DNA of 64,000 bases from Bacteroidetes bacterium GWF2_41_31 (GTDB taxonomy: Bacteria > Bacteroidota > Bacteroidia > Bacteroidales > F082): contig MEOL01000050.1 of assembly GCA_001769215.1 (NCBI GenBank), positions 124,001 through 188,000 on the forward strand, in the 5' to 3' direction. Position 1 is the first letter of the stretch; each line of letters opens with the position of its first letter. A program made the translations under genes and the position numbers. Positions 17,806 to 27,995 of the stretch are shown here, one piece after another. Under the pieces are notes generated by a model. That model had not been told where the DNA came from and did no database searches. It saw nothing but the letters and a program-made list of their open reading frames with translations.

Positions 17806-19716
17806 ATGCATAAATTTATTTCCTTTTGCATTATATTCTCTTTGTTTGAGATTCCAATAGGTATTGTTGCCCAATCTTTCCAGTTGAATCAATTGGTTCC
17901 ATCGGTTTACTCTGGCATCCTGCCTGACAAAAACGGTCAGCTTTTCTTTCTGCCGGTTACTTCGGGAGATACCAGCTGGATCAAAAACGATTCTTCATTT
18001 TATGTTCCCAATCACCTGATGACGGAACCAAAAGGAACACAAAAGGGTTTGTTCTTCGACTTCAAAAACAAGGATTTTTATGGAAACCTTTATTACGGAC
18101 CATTTCCTGATGAGCCGACCCGGTTTTCATTGCCCTTGTTTTCAAAAAGCACCCGAATTATTGCAGGCATCGCCAATCTTGATTGTTCACCGTTTTTTGA
18201 CCCAAACACATCCGATACTCCCCAAAATATAAAACTCGCCTTCCGGATTGCTGATCAATATGGTCAAATGTTGTATGATGGAACAATCCGCGTCAATAAA
18301 GAGGAACAAATAATACCTGCAATCTCGATTACGGAAGGACCTTTTGTTAATAGGGTTGATCACCACAGTGCTTACATCTCATTTACCACTAATCAGCGTT
18401 GTAGTTCCCGGGTAGTTGTTGATGGTCGTGAATTTAGAACAGTTAGTATGTTGGCCAATGTGCAGGGAGATAAAATTCATGTAATCAAAATCGATCAGTT
18501 ACTTCCTGAAACCAACTACCAATATGAAGTTCATTTTGGGAGTTTTGTTGAGACCTATTCTTTTACAACAGCGCCAATACCCGGAAGCAGAAATTCTTTT
18601 GTGTTTGCTTTTACTTCTAAAACGCAGTCCGGCTTTGGTGGTGGTGAGAGCGAGTTCCTGGGAGTAAATCGGCTTTTGTTACAAAAAGCATCAGTGTTGG
18701 CAGCTCATGAAAACGCCGTTTTTTTTCAATTCTCAGGCAATCTGATCAACGGGTATGTTTCGGAGGTGGGGGAGGCCGATCAACAGTATTTTAACTGGAA
18801 AAAGGCGGTGGAACCTTTTGGGCATTATATACCATACTATGTCGGTTTAGGCGATCACGAGGCGGTGGAGCACGTTTTCGACGATGGCAGCAAATATGGA
18901 CTGGCAGTTGATAAGTTCCCTTTTGCTTCCTCTTCTGCGGAGGCCATTTTTGCATATCATTTTGTTCAACCCGAAAATGGTCCTCAAAGTGAAGATGGTT
19001 CTGTTTACGATCCTCATTTAGAGGCAACCGACTTTCCTTCCTATAAGGAAAATGTTTATTCTTATACCTACGATAACCTCGCTGTAATTGTGCTCAATTC
19101 AACTTATTGGTACACGCCTTCAGCCAAAGCGGTGTCGATGATAGGTGGTAATCCTTCCGGCTATATTATGGATAACCAAATCAAATGGCTGTCAACTACC
19201 ATCGATCAATTGGAGCAGGATGATCACATCGATCACGTTGTGGTGGTTATTAATTCTCCGGTTTTCCCAACCGGGGACAACAGCAAATCAGGAATGTGGT
19301 ATGCTGGTAATAACGCCGTCAGGCCGATGGTGGCTGCTGAAAAAGTGAGTAAAGGAATCATTGAACGCAGGGACGAATTGTTAGATGTGCTGATCAACAG
19401 GAGTTCAAAAACGAAAATCATTCTATCCTCTGATGAGCATGGTTATTCGAGGTTGGCCATCCATCCGGAACTGGATTTGTACCCTGAGGGCTACCGGGGT
19501 AAGATTTTACATCTGAGTCGCAGTTTAACTCAAATAACGTGTGGATTGAGTGGGCAGGTTGACGAAAAACTGACGGATTTACCCTGGTCAGGTTCTATTG
19601 AAAAATCGTCTTCACAACCTGCAGTTGTCTTTATTCAGGTAACAGGGAAACAGATTTTGTTGCGTGCAATAAACCCGCAAACCATGGAGAAAATTGAAGA
19701 AGTTAATGTTAAGTAG
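17806..19716 (+). CDS. secreted purple-acid-phosphatase-like protein with altered metal site
   Basis: A 636-residue exported protein (signal MHKFISFCIIFSLFEIPIGIVAQ). An FNIII-like domain at about residues 160-260 (ITEGPFVNRVDHHSAYISF ... TNYQYEVHFG) precedes a calcineurin-like fold. The expected metallophosphoesterase landmarks are present in order but substituted. The first Asp motif reads TSKTQSG, GDxxxxG reads SGNLINGY, GNHE reads GLGDHEA, the metal His block reads INSPVF, and the GHxH-type end reads SSDEHGYSRL. Several metal ligands therefore appear lost, and activity is doubtful. The fold assignment is from motif order. It stands alone between the polysaccharide block and topA. Confidence 0.75.
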   Translation: MHKFISFCIIFSLFEIPIGIVAQSFQLNQLVPSVYSGILPDKNGQLFFLPVTSGDTSWIKNDSSFYVPNHLMTEPKGTQKGLFFDFKNKDFYGNLYYGPFPDEPTRFSLPLFSKSTRIIAGIANLDCSPFFDPNTSDTPQNIKLAFRIADQYGQMLYDGTIRVNKEEQIIPAISITEGPFVNRVDHHSAYISFTTNQRCSSRVVVDGREFRTVSMLANVQGDKIHVIKIDQLLPETNYQYEVHFGSFVETYSFTTAPIPGSRNSFVFAFTSKTQSGFGGGESEFLGVNRLLLQKASVLAAHENAVFFQFSGNLINGYVSEVGEADQQYFNWKKAVEPFGHYIPYYVGLGDHEAVEHVFDDGSKYGLAVDKFPFASSSAEAIFAYHFVQPENGPQSEDGSVYDPHLEATDFPSYKENVYSYTYDNLAVIVLNSTYWYTPSAKAVSMIGGNPSGYIMDNQIKWLSTTIDQLEQDDHIDHVVVVINSPVFPTGDNSKSGMWYAGNNAVRPMVAAEKVSKGIIERRDELLDVLINRSSKTKIILSSDEHGYSRLAIHPELDLYPEGYRGKILHLSRSLTQITCGLSGQVDEKLTDLPWSGSIEKSSSQPAVVFIQVTGKQILLRAINPQTMEKIEEVNVK

Positions 19717-19804
19717 CAGAAAACGGACTCAATTGAAATGTGTTGATTGTTAACTGGTTTTTTTGGTAAAAATCAATCTTTCTGCCCATCAATTCAATTT
19801 ATAT

Positions 19805-19812
19805 TACTTTTG
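19805..19812 (+). promoter_or_regulatory. topA promoter -7 element
   Basis: TACTTTTG matches TAnnTTTG, 44 bp before the topA ATG. The -33 region is not clear. Confidence 0.45.
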
Positions 19813-19856
19813 CAGCTTCAAAAAATACCTTTAATACAATCAATTAATCGTTAAAG

Positions 19857-22178
19857 ATGGCAAAAAACCTCGTGATTGTCGAATCACCGGCAAAGGCAAA
19901 AACAATTGAAGGTTTCCTTGGGAAGGATTTTGTGGTGAAATCCAGCTTTGGACATGTGATGGACCTGAACAAGACGAAACTAAGTGTGGATGTTGAACAA
20001 AATTTTGAACCTAAATTTGAAGTAAGTGCTGATAAAAAAAAGCTTGTTGCGGAGCTGAAAAAATTGGCTAAAGAAGCCGAAATGGTTTGGCTGGCCTCCG
20101 ATGAGGATCGTGAGGGAGAAGCCATTTCATGGCACTTGTTCACCGCATTGGGATTAAAAGAAAACAAAACAAAGCGCATCGTTTTTCATGAGATTACCAA
20201 AACCGCCATTTTAACTGCAATCGAAAACCCGCGAAACATAGACCGAAACCTGGTTAGTGCCCAACAGGCACGCAGGGTGCTCGACCGATTGGTTGGTTAC
20301 GAACTTTCGCCCCTGCTCTGGAAAAAAGTAAAACCTTCGCTCAGCGCAGGTCGCGTTCAGTCAGTGGCCGTGAGGTTGATCGTGGAACGCGAAGAAGAGA
20401 TTAAGAATTTCAATAGTAGTCCTTCGTACCGCACTGTAGCTGAATTTGTGTTGTCTGATCAAAAGGAAAAGCAAGCCTTTCAGGCAGAATACCCCATTCG
20501 TTTTGAAAAGCATGATCAGGCCCTGGAATTTTTGCAACAGCAAATGAATGCCTCCTTCGTGGTGAAACAGGTTGAAACAAAACCAGCAAAGAAATCGCCG
20601 GCAGCTCCATTTACGACCTCTACTTTGCAGCAGGAAGCAGCACGCAAACTTGGCTTTTCTGTGGCCAACACCATGCGGGTGGCACAAAATCTTTATGAGT
20701 CAGGTAAAATCACCTATATGCGTACCGACTCCGTAAATTTGTCCGGCTTTGCTATTAACATGGCTAAAGATGAAATTACTTCGGCTTATGGTAAGGAGTA
20801 CGTAAAAACACGAAAATACACAACCAAAACAAAAGGTGCCCAGGAAGCCCACGAAGCAATAAGGCCAACCTATATGAATCAGTCGTCTGTTAGCGGAAAT
20901 GCTGATGAAAAGCGGTTGTATGAACTGATCTGGAAACGCACCATTGCATCCCAGATGAGTGATGCCGAACTGGAAAGAACCCAGGTAAAGATTGCCTCCT
21001 CCAAGGCAAACGACCTATTTGTTGCTTCTGGTGAGGTTATTAAATTCGATGGTTTTTTAAAGGTCTACCTCGAAAGTTCTGATGATGAACCTACTGATCA
21101 GGAAGGCATACTTCCGGCTATGAGAGCAAACGATTCGTTAGACCTGATCCAAATGACTTCCCGTGAGCGGTATTCAAAACATCCGCCACGTTACAGTGAG
21201 GCAAGCCTTGTTAAAAAAATGGAGGAACTGGGAATAGGCCGTCCTTCTACCTATGCTCCTACCATTTCTACCATACAAAAACGTGAATACGTTGTAAAAG
21301 AAACCCGTACCTCTGAAAAAAGAAGCATTCAACTGCTGGTTTTAAAGGGGAATAAGATTTCCGAAAAAACACTTTCTGAGAATGTTTCATCTGAGCAAAC
21401 CAAATTATTCCCAACCGACGTTGGATCGTTGGTAAACAAATTCCTGATGCAGTATTTTGACGATATCATCGACTTCAATTTTACTGCCAATGTAGAAAAG
21501 GAATTCGATGAAATAGCGGATGGGTTAAAAGAATGGAACCAGATGATCAAGGAGTTTTATGGCCCTTTTCATAGTAAAATAGAGCAGACAGAAGAAAACT
21601 CAGGGAAATTCAGTGGCGAAAAATGTTTGGGAGTTGATCCCGAATCGGGTAAAAAAATCTATGTGAAAATTGGACGATTTGGACCACTGGCACAAATAGG
21701 TGATACCGATTCAGAAGAAAAACCCCGTTTTGCAGGTCTGCGCAAAACCCAAAGTATCGAAACCATTACTTTGGAAGAAGCACTCAAACTATTCGATTTC
21801 CCAAGAACTCTTGGAGAATATGAGGAAAATGAGGTTTCTGTTGCCATTGGACGCTTTGGTCCCTACGTGAAATTCGACAGCAAATTCTATTCTTTGAAAA
21901 AGGATGACAACCCGGCCGATATTTCGTTGGACCGTGCCATCGAAATTATCCTTGAAAAGCAACAGGCCGAAAGGGAAAAGCTGATCAAGAAATTCGATCA
22001 GGATGAAGATGTACAGCTACTTAATGGCCGTTATGGCCCGTATCTTGTGATTAAAAAACAAAATTTTAAACTTCCCAAAGGAATCGATCCCAACTCGCTG
22101 ACGCTTGAAGAATGTTATAAAATTTCAGAAGACCCTAAAAACATGCCTAAAAAACGGTTTGTGAAAAAGAAAAAATAA
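19857..22178 (+). CDS. topA: DNA topoisomerase I (type IA)
   Basis: Relaxes negative supercoils through a transient 5'-phosphotyrosine link. The 773-residue protein has the Toprim acidic motif SDEDREGE at residues 81-88, the arch and ring domains, and the catalytic Tyr287 in GKITYMRTDSVNLSG. HEAIRPT is at about 340. Instead of zinc fingers the C-terminus has three lysine-rich Toprim_C repeats built on IGRFGP or NGRYGPY (about residues 595-770), ending KKRFVKKKK. This architecture is common in Bacteroidota. The start follows a -7 element by 44 bp. Confidence 0.97.
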   Translation: MAKNLVIVESPAKAKTIEGFLGKDFVVKSSFGHVMDLNKTKLSVDVEQNFEPKFEVSADKKKLVAELKKLAKEAEMVWLASDEDREGEAISWHLFTALGLKENKTKRIVFHEITKTAILTAIENPRNIDRNLVSAQQARRVLDRLVGYELSPLLWKKVKPSLSAGRVQSVAVRLIVEREEEIKNFNSSPSYRTVAEFVLSDQKEKQAFQAEYPIRFEKHDQALEFLQQQMNASFVVKQVETKPAKKSPAAPFTTSTLQQEAARKLGFSVANTMRVAQNLYESGKITYMRTDSVNLSGFAINMAKDEITSAYGKEYVKTRKYTTKTKGAQEAHEAIRPTYMNQSSVSGNADEKRLYELIWKRTIASQMSDAELERTQVKIASSKANDLFVASGEVIKFDGFLKVYLESSDDEPTDQEGILPAMRANDSLDLIQMTSRERYSKHPPRYSEASLVKKMEELGIGRPSTYAPTISTIQKREYVVKETRTSEKRSIQLLVLKGNKISEKTLSENVSSEQTKLFPTDVGSLVNKFLMQYFDDIIDFNFTANVEKEFDEIADGLKEWNQMIKEFYGPFHSKIEQTEENSGKFSGEKCLGVDPESGKKIYVKIGRFGPLAQIGDTDSEEKPRFAGLRKTQSIETITLEEALKLFDFPRTLGEYEENEVSVAIGRFGPYVKFDSKFYSLKKDDNPADISLDRAIEIILEKQQAEREKLIKKFDQDEDVQLLNGRYGPYLVIKKQNFKLPKGIDPNSLTLEECYKISEDPKNMPKKRFVKKKK

Positions 22179-22239
22179 CCCCGGTTCATCGGGTTCATAA
22201 TTTATTTATTTTCGTTCCTCAAAGCATGATAGCCCTGTT

Positions 22240-23415
22240 ATGGAAATAAACCACTATTTTCAGCCAATTGATGTTGATTGGATCGAGTCCCTGCAAAATT
22301 CAGGAAGGAAACGACTTGGGGATGTGATTGTTGCACATACTTCTTCAGGTGCCATGCCCGATCCTGAACAATTTAGCCTGGCCATTATCGGTGTTCCCGA
22401 AGACCGGGGAACCGTTACAAACATGGGTTGTGCTCAAGCTCCGGATGAGGTGCGAAAACACTTGTACCGTCTGTTCTCCCATTGGAATCAGGTGTCTATT
22501 TGCGATTTGGGCAACCTGAAAAACGGACACCGGCTAGAAGACACTTATTTTGCTTTTAAGGAAGTAGTGGCAGAACTTGTCCGCAATAAGGTGATCCCAA
22601 TTGTTATTGGTGGGAGTCAGGATTTAACTTATGCCAATTATCTGGCGTACGAAAATGTGGGCAGAGTAATCAATATTGCTGCCATCGACCCCATGTTCGA
22701 CCTGGGCCATGATGAACATGAGTTGAACAGCCAGAGTTATTTGAGTCGCATTATCTTGCATCAACCCAATTTTTTGTTCAACTACACCAACATTGGATAT
22801 CAAACTTATTTCGTTGATCAGGAATCGCAAGTGCTGATGAAAAATTTGTATTTTGATGTGTTTCGCCTGGGAAATGTTCGTGCTAACATGGAAGAGGTAG
22901 AACCAATGGTGCGCAATGCCGATATCCTGAGCATCGATTTGGCTTCCATACGCCATTCAGAAGCCCCGGCCAGCGAGCAATCGTCACCCAATGGATTTTA
23001 TGGTGAAGAAATGTGCCAGATTTGTCGCTATGCCGGATTAAGTGATAAACTCACCAGCATCGGGTTTTATGAGCTAAACCCATCGCTCGATCATCAGGGG
23101 CAATCGGCCTTCTTATATGCTCAAATGATCTGGTATTTTATTGATGGATTTGTGAACAGACAACATGATTTTCCTGAACAGGACAACGATGATTTTGTGA
23201 AATTTACACTCCACGTGGAGGATTTTGACGAGGAACTGCTCTTTTTGAAGAGTAAAAAATCCAGCCGATGGTGGATGGTGGTGGGTGTAAAAGATGTGGT
23301 GAGCAAGAAATATCGCCGACATCAGTTTGTTCCTTGTTCATACGACGATTATCAGGCAGCACTTAACCAGGAAATCCCCGATCGCTGGTGGAAGGTGCAA
23401 CAAAAATTAATGTAG
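22240..23415 (+). CDS. ureohydrolase-fold (formiminoglutamase-like) protein with altered metal ligands
   Basis: A 391-residue protein related to arginase/agmatinase/formimidoylglutamase. The fold is suggested by IVIGGSQDLTYANYLAYE, AIDPMFDLG, the SIDLASIRHSEAPA segment and a GFYGEEMCQICRYAG helix. In true ureohydrolases these sites read GGDH, DAHxD and SxDxDxxDP and bind two Mn ions. Here the His and several Asp are replaced (GGSQD, DPMFD, SIDLAS). This sequence type is, as far as I know, a conserved Bacteroidota family often named formimidoylglutamase, but catalysis is unproven. It lies 61 bp after topA and has no histidine-degradation neighbours. Confidence 0.7.
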   Translation: MEINHYFQPIDVDWIESLQNSGRKRLGDVIVAHTSSGAMPDPEQFSLAIIGVPEDRGTVTNMGCAQAPDEVRKHLYRLFSHWNQVSICDLGNLKNGHRLEDTYFAFKEVVAELVRNKVIPIVIGGSQDLTYANYLAYENVGRVINIAAIDPMFDLGHDEHELNSQSYLSRIILHQPNFLFNYTNIGYQTYFVDQESQVLMKNLYFDVFRLGNVRANMEEVEPMVRNADILSIDLASIRHSEAPASEQSSPNGFYGEEMCQICRYAGLSDKLTSIGFYELNPSLDHQGQSAFLYAQMIWYFIDGFVNRQHDFPEQDNDDFVKFTLHVEDFDEELLFLKSKKSSRWWMVVGVKDVVSKKYRRHQFVPCSYDDYQAALNQEIPDRWWKVQQKLM

Positions 23416-23416
23416 G

Positions 23417-23965
23417 TTATTTCTTTTCACGGGATGGATTGTCTTGCAAGAATGATTTCCATCCGCTATAACTTTTTTCAGAGGAGGACGTTTTACCCTG
23501 GAAAAAATGACAAACAGCCGCGGCCAGCCCATCCGTAGCATCCAAATATTCCGGATCTTCAACAAATTTAACCAGATTGGCCAGCATGCCGGCTACTTGT
23601 TCTTTACTCGCATTCCCGTTTCCGGTGATCGATTGTTTTATTTTTTTTGGTGAATACTCAAAAATAGGAATGTCTTTATAAAGACCGGCGGCCATGGCTA
23701 CACCCTGTGCCCTGCCCAGTTTTAACATCGATTGTACATTTTTTCCAAAAAAGGGTGCTTCCAGGGCCATTTCGTCAGGATGGTACTGCTCAATTAATCC
23801 TAGCGTTCGTTCAAAAATCTTTTTTAACTTTAGCGCATGGTTTTCGTACGATCCCAGCTTGAGTACACCCATGGTTACCAATTCGATGGCGTTTCCATGT
23901 TGATGTATGAGTCCGTAACCCATAATGTTTGTCCCGGGGTCAATGCCAAGAATAATCCGTTCCAC
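23417..23965 (-). CDS. ruvC: crossover junction endodeoxyribonuclease RuvC
   Basis: RuvC is the dimeric Holliday junction resolvase working with RuvAB. The 182-residue protein has the first catalytic Asp in [14 protein letters not shown], Glu in [11 protein letters not shown], and the C-terminal acidic pair in [17 protein letters not shown]. Length and motifs fit RuvC, with a short extra basic tail. It converges with the ureohydrolase-like gene (1 bp between stop codons) and is divergent from the flippase-like gene, 18 bp away. Confidence 0.95.
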   Translation of the reverse strand: MERIILGIDPGTNIMGYGLIHQHGNAIELVTMGVLKLGSYENHALKLKKIFERTLGLIEQYHPDEMALEAPFFGKNVQSMLKLGRAQGVAMAAGLYKDIPIFEYSPKKIKQSITGNGNASKEQVAGMLANLVKFVEDPEYLDATDGLAAAVCHFFQGKTSSSEKSYSGWKSFLQDNPSREKK

Positions 23966-23983
23966 CAGCCGATTGATTTTTAA

Positions 23984-25009
23984 ATGATGATTGCAAAACT
24001 ACGTAAAACAACCAACACGCTCATCAAACTTTTGGTGGTTGTACTCACATTGGTGTTTTTATACGATCAGCTGTTTATTCGCCACGACATGGAAAATATC
24101 ATGGCCTTTTTTCCATTGATTTACGAAAAGCAAAACGTGTTTTTCTTGTTGTTGCTAGTTGGTTTGTTGACAGTACTTAATTTCTCACTCGAAACACTGA
24201 AGTGGCAGCTTATTATTTCAAAACTTGAAGAAATACCCTTTCTTCGCTCCGCGAAAGCAGTCCTGGCTGGTATGGCCGTGAGTATGTTTATGCCAAACCG
24301 GGTGGGCGATTATTTGGGCAGGGTATTTATCCTGAAACATGCAGACAGGATACAGGCAGTACTGGCTACCATTCTGGGAAGCATGGCACAGCTGATAACG
24401 ACCTTATTATTTGGCATGGTCGCACTCTTGTTTTATTACCCTTTTCTATTTGATGTGCATGTCCTTTTTCATGGATGGATTTTTTCCGGATTGATACTTG
24501 GAGTCATGGTCACCTCTTTTTTAATGGTATTTGTTTACCTCAATTTCAATTCGTTTTCTCTTGTCATCAAGCGAATTAGTGGGAGAGGATACCGGAAAAT
24601 AAAAAAATATGCCGAAGTATTTTCGATGTATTCTTTTGGCGAACTTTTTGGCATATTGCTCATCAGTATAGCAAGATACATGGTGTTCTCGTTTCAATTT
24701 TATTTGTTATTAAAGGTCTTTCAGGTACCGGTGAATTATCCTGAGTCCATGATGTTGGTGAGCATGGTCTATTTGTTTATGACCGGGATCCCTACCATTG
24801 CATTGACTGAATTTGGTGTTCGGGGTACGGTGAGTCTGACCGTTTTTGAACAATATTTTGTAGCAATAGGTTGTTGGAATGAAGATCTGACACTTGGCAT
24901 CGTCGCCGCATCGTCCATGTTATGGGTAGTCAATATCGTCTTCCCGGCAGCTGTTGGTACCGTTTTTGTTTTTAGTTTACGATTTATCAGAAGAAACCAT
25001 GTGGATTGA
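23984..25009 (+). CDS. UPF0104/LPG-synthase-TM-domain family membrane protein
   Basis: A 341-residue polytopic protein of the lysylphosphatidylglycerol synthase transmembrane (AglD/YbhN) family, with about eight hydrophobic segments. Family signatures include [11 protein letters not shown], the [18 protein letters not shown] loop and [11 protein letters not shown] near the end. These proteins are suspected lipid flippases or accessory factors for glycolipid transfer. The gene overlaps the next GT2 gene by 11 bp, so they are translated together and probably work on one lipid-linked glycan. MMIAKL has two possible starts; the first is given. Confidence 0.82.
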   Translation: MMIAKLRKTTNTLIKLLVVVLTLVFLYDQLFIRHDMENIMAFFPLIYEKQNVFFLLLLVGLLTVLNFSLETLKWQLIISKLEEIPFLRSAKAVLAGMAVSMFMPNRVGDYLGRVFILKHADRIQAVLATILGSMAQLITTLLFGMVALLFYYPFLFDVHVLFHGWIFSGLILGVMVTSFLMVFVYLNFNSFSLVIKRISGRGYRKIKKYAEVFSMYSFGELFGILLISIARYMVFSFQFYLLLKVFQVPVNYPESMMLVSMVYLFMTGIPTIALTEFGVRGTVSLTVFEQYFVAIGCWNEDLTLGIVAASSMLWVVNIVFPAAVGTVFVFSLRFIRRNHVD

Positions 25010-26135
25010 ACTACTTTCTATTGTCGTGTTGGTCATAAGCATGGCTTATCTATTGGTCATGATTATCATTACGATCGGGTGGTTTAGTCTTGACAAGTCA
25101 GTTCCTCTGTCTGGAAATGCCCAAAAGAAGGTGACCGTGTTAGTCGCCGCGCGAAATGAAGAACACACGATTGTAAATTTGCTGAAAAGTCTTGAACAGC
25201 AGCATTATCCCAAAGCTTTATTCAAGGTAGTTATTGTTGATGATCATTCCACGGATCAGACTTTTGAAGTGATTACAAATTTTGCGCAAACTCATGCGGG
25301 TTTAAATATCAAGGTGATAAAAGCCATTGGGCATGGGAAAAAAGCTGCTCTTAAGCAAGGGATGTCTCTTACAAAAACGACTTATGTAGTAACCACCGAT
25401 GCAGATTGTATTGTGCCCCCGGGTTGGTTACAAAATTATGCCAATGCATTTGATAATGAAGAAGTTTCGTTGATATTGGCCCCGGTTGTTTATCAGCAAA
25501 AAAGGAGGATACTTCAAAAATTGATGACTCTTGAATTCTTTAGCCTGGTTGCCTCAGGAGCAGGAGCGGCAGGAATCCGGTTGCCTTTCATGGGAAACGG
25601 GGCTAACATGGCCTTTACCCGCCAGGTGTATGAGTCGGGGGTGGAAGATAAAGGTTATCATCGGTACACCTCGGGCGATGATGTTTTTCTAATACATCAT
25701 ACATTCAGGTATTTTGGAAGAAAAAGTATCCGTTTTTTGCTTAAAAAGGAAGTGCTTGTTGAAACACCACCTCCTGACTCGCTGAGTCAGTTTATAAAGC
25801 AAAGGTTAAGATGGGCATCAAAGGCCAAAGGCTATCAATCGCCTGTTGCCATAGTAGTTTCTTTGGTTGTTTTGTTGACTAACAGTATGTTGGCCACCTT
25901 GTTTTTTTCCGGCTTTTGGATGAATTGGCTATGGTGGATTTATACTTTGCTGATGTTGATGAAAATATTAATCGACATGCCGCTGGTATATGGCTATGCA
26001 GGTTTTGCTCAACGAAACGACCTGAAAAAGTGGTTCATTCCATTTAGTTTTATCTACCCGTTTTATGTCGTTTTGGTCGGTATGGCCTCGCTGGTGGTTA
26101 GCATTAGCTGGAAAGACAGGAGGTTTTCAAGATAG
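24999..26135 (+). CDS. membrane glycosyltransferase, GT2 family
   Basis: A 378-residue processive-type GT2. One N-terminal membrane segment ([20 protein letters not shown]) is followed by the catalytic domain with VVIVDDHSTDQT (Asp for the nucleotide), TTDADCIVPPGWL (DxD metal motif), SGDD and the QxxRW box QFIKQRLRWASK. Two or three C-terminal membrane segments follow. The family adds sugars from UDP- or GDP-sugars to lipid or polysaccharide acceptors. The frame is open from 24954, but the ATG at 24999 fits the membrane anchor and overlaps the upstream stop by 11 bp, a usual coupled arrangement. Confidence 0.88.
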   Translation: MWIELLSIVVLVISMAYLLVMIIITIGWFSLDKSVPLSGNAQKKVTVLVAARNEEHTIVNLLKSLEQQHYPKALFKVVIVDDHSTDQTFEVITNFAQTHAGLNIKVIKAIGHGKKAALKQGMSLTKTTYVVTTDADCIVPPGWLQNYANAFDNEEVSLILAPVVYQQKRRILQKLMTLEFFSLVASGAGAAGIRLPFMGNGANMAFTRQVYESGVEDKGYHRYTSGDDVFLIHHTFRYFGRKSIRFLLKKEVLVETPPPDSLSQFIKQRLRWASKAKGYQSPVAIVVSLVVLLTNSMLATLFFSGFWMNWLWWIYTLLMLMKILIDMPLVYGYAGFAQRNDLKKWFIPFSFIYPFYVVLVGMASLVVSISWKDRRFSR

Positions 26136-26137
26136 AC

Positions 26138-26818
26138 TTACAAAGCTTTTTTTACTCTGTTTTTCAGGATGATTTCGGCCATTTGTAAGTCATTGGGTGA
26201 GGTGATTTTGATGTTTTCTGTTTCCCCTGGAATTAAGATGACCGGGTATCCCAAACTTTCTAAAACGGAGGAATCGTCGGTAAATTTTTCTTCCCATGAT
26301 TGCCTGTAAGCCTGAAGAATCAGGTTACTTTTAAAAACCTGTGGAGTTTGAACTGCCCTGTATTGCTCGCGCGCAACCGTTTTGTTGTGAGGCCCGGATA
26401 CATACCTGATGGAATCAGTGAAAGGGATAACGGGAACCGCACAGCTCTTAAACTCCGCAATTTTGAAACAGGATTGTATTAATTCAGCCGACACAAGTGG
26501 ACGAACAGCATCGTGTATGGCTATCAACGAAGGATTTGAAACCAACGTGAGCCCGGCCTGTACCGAATGAAAGCGGGTGAGACCTCCTACTACCAGGCGG
26601 TGTGGGATTTTGAAAGCGTATTCCTGACACAGATTGTTCCAATGTTGATGCCAGTCCTCGTTTAATATTAAAACAAATTCAGCATCTTCAACCTGGCTGA
26701 ATGCTTCAAAAGCATGCATTAACATTGGCTTTCCGTTCAATAATGCGAACTGTTTTGGTAATTCCGACTCAAAACGTTTTCCTGCCCCTCCTGCTAAAAT
26801 CAGTATATATTTTTTCAT
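26138..26818 (-). CDS. ispD: 2-C-methyl-D-erythritol 4-phosphate cytidylyltransferase
   Basis: Third step of the MEP isoprenoid pathway, joining CTP and methylerythritol phosphate. The 226-residue protein has the nucleotide-binding LAGGAGKRFESELPKQFALLNGKP, the substrate segment GGLTRFHSVQAGL, AIHDAVRPLVS and the VAREQYRAVQTPQVFK block, then DDSSVLESLGYPV. This is a complete IspD. It converges with the GT2 gene (2 bp between). An intrinsic terminator of the upstream queA gene lies just before its start. Confidence 0.94.
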   Translation of the reverse strand: MKKYILILAGGAGKRFESELPKQFALLNGKPMLMHAFEAFSQVEDAEFVLILNEDWHQHWNNLCQEYAFKIPHRLVVGGLTRFHSVQAGLTLVSNPSLIAIHDAVRPLVSAELIQSCFKIAEFKSCAVPVIPFTDSIRYVSGPHNKTVAREQYRAVQTPQVFKSNLILQAYRQSWEEKFTDDSSVLESLGYPVILIPGETENIKITSPNDLQMAEIILKNRVKKAL

Positions 26819-26830
26819 TTGATAAAGTAA

Positions 26831-26861
26831 AAAGAGAAAAACCCGGTACAGTAACCGGGTT
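26831..26861 (-). terminator. intrinsic terminator after queA, just before ispD
   Basis: On the minus strand the hairpin arms AACCCGGT (26854-26861) and ACCGGGTT (26840-26847) form an 8-bp stem with a 6-base loop, followed by a T-rich run to about 26831. The end lies only about 12 bp from the ispD ATG at 26818. ispD transcription must therefore start within or read through this element. Confidence 0.75.
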
Positions 26862-26889
26862 ATAACGAAAATTTTGTTTTTTTATTGAC

Positions 26890-27939
26890 CTAAAGAATCA
26901 ACATGGCATCGCCATAAGTAAAGAACTTGTATTTTTCTTTAATGGCGACATCGTAAATTTCTCTCAGAAAATCATATCCAGCGAAAGCCGATACCATCAT
27001 CATCATGGGGGACATAGGCAGGTGAAAATTAGATACCATCGAGTCGGCAGTTTTAAACTCATAAGGTGGATTGATAAATTTATTGGTCCATCCTCTATAA
27101 GGTTTAATTTGTCCGGTAATGCTAACGGCTGTTTCCAACGCTTTCAGGCTGGTGGTTCCAACAGCACAGACCTTATGTTTATTTTCTTTGGCAGTATTGA
27201 TAATATCGGCCATTTCCTGCAGAACGAACATCTCTTCGGAATCTACTTTGTGCTTTGTCAAATCTTCAACTTCGATGGAGCGGAAATTTCCAAGCCCGGT
27301 ATGCAGGGTGACTTCTGAAAAGTTAACGCCTTTTATTTCCAGACGTTTCATTAGTTCACGTGAAAAATGCAGCCCGGCGGTAGGAGCGGCAATGGCGCCT
27401 TCGTGTTTGGCATAAATTGTTTGATAACGTTCGTCATCAACGGGTTCGATGGGTCTTTTATGGATTTTTGGAAGCGGTGTTTGTCCAAGAGCCTGAATGG
27501 TATCTTTAAATTCATCATAGGTGCCATCGAATAGAAAACGCAACGTTCTGCCTCGCGAAGTGGTGTTGTCGATTACCTCAGCAACCAGTTCTTCGTTTTC
27601 ACCAAAATACAATTTGTTACCAATGCGGATTTTTCGGGCAGGATCGACCAACACATCCCACAAACGGCTTTCCCGGTTAAGTTCCCGAAGTAAAAAAACT
27701 TCAATTTTTGCTCCGGTTTTTTCTTTTTCACCATAAAGCCTGGCAGGGAATACACGCGTGTTGTTAATCACAAAAACATCCCCCTCAAAAAAATAATCCT
27801 GGATGTCCCTAAATATTTTATGCTCGATGGTGTGTGTGCTCCTGTTGATTACCATCATTCTCGAATCATCTCTGTTTTTTGGAGGATGGTCAGCAATCAA
27901 CTCCCTTGGTAAATCAAATTTAAATTGGGATAATTTCAT
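26890..27939 (-). CDS. queA: S-adenosylmethionine:tRNA ribosyltransferase-isomerase
   Basis: QueA transfers and isomerises the ribosyl part of SAM onto preQ1 in tRNA to make epoxyqueuosine. The 349-residue protein begins [20 protein letters not shown], with later [68 protein letters not shown] and a final [12 protein letters not shown]. All are QueA signatures and the length is normal. A good promoter lies 57 bp upstream and a terminator follows. Confidence 0.96.
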   Translation of the reverse strand: MKLSQFKFDLPRELIADHPPKNRDDSRMMVINRSTHTIEHKIFRDIQDYFFEGDVFVINNTRVFPARLYGEKEKTGAKIEVFLLRELNRESRLWDVLVDPARKIRIGNKLYFGENEELVAEVIDNTTSRGRTLRFLFDGTYDEFKDTIQALGQTPLPKIHKRPIEPVDDERYQTIYAKHEGAIAAPTAGLHFSRELMKRLEIKGVNFSEVTLHTGLGNFRSIEVEDLTKHKVDSEEMFVLQEMADIINTAKENKHKVCAVGTTSLKALETAVSITGQIKPYRGWTNKFINPPYEFKTADSMVSNFHLPMSPMMMMVSAFAGYDFLREIYDVAIKEKYKFFTYGDAMLIL

Positions 27940-27995
27940 GTATGAATATTTAAATTACTTTTAGTACCTTTTGTCCCTTCAGGGGAAAAAGTTTG

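Noticed and set aside
27969-27991. preQ1 riboswitch in the queA leader
   Set aside because: A hairpin is present, but the conserved loop and A-rich tail of preQ1-I riboswitches are not recognisable.
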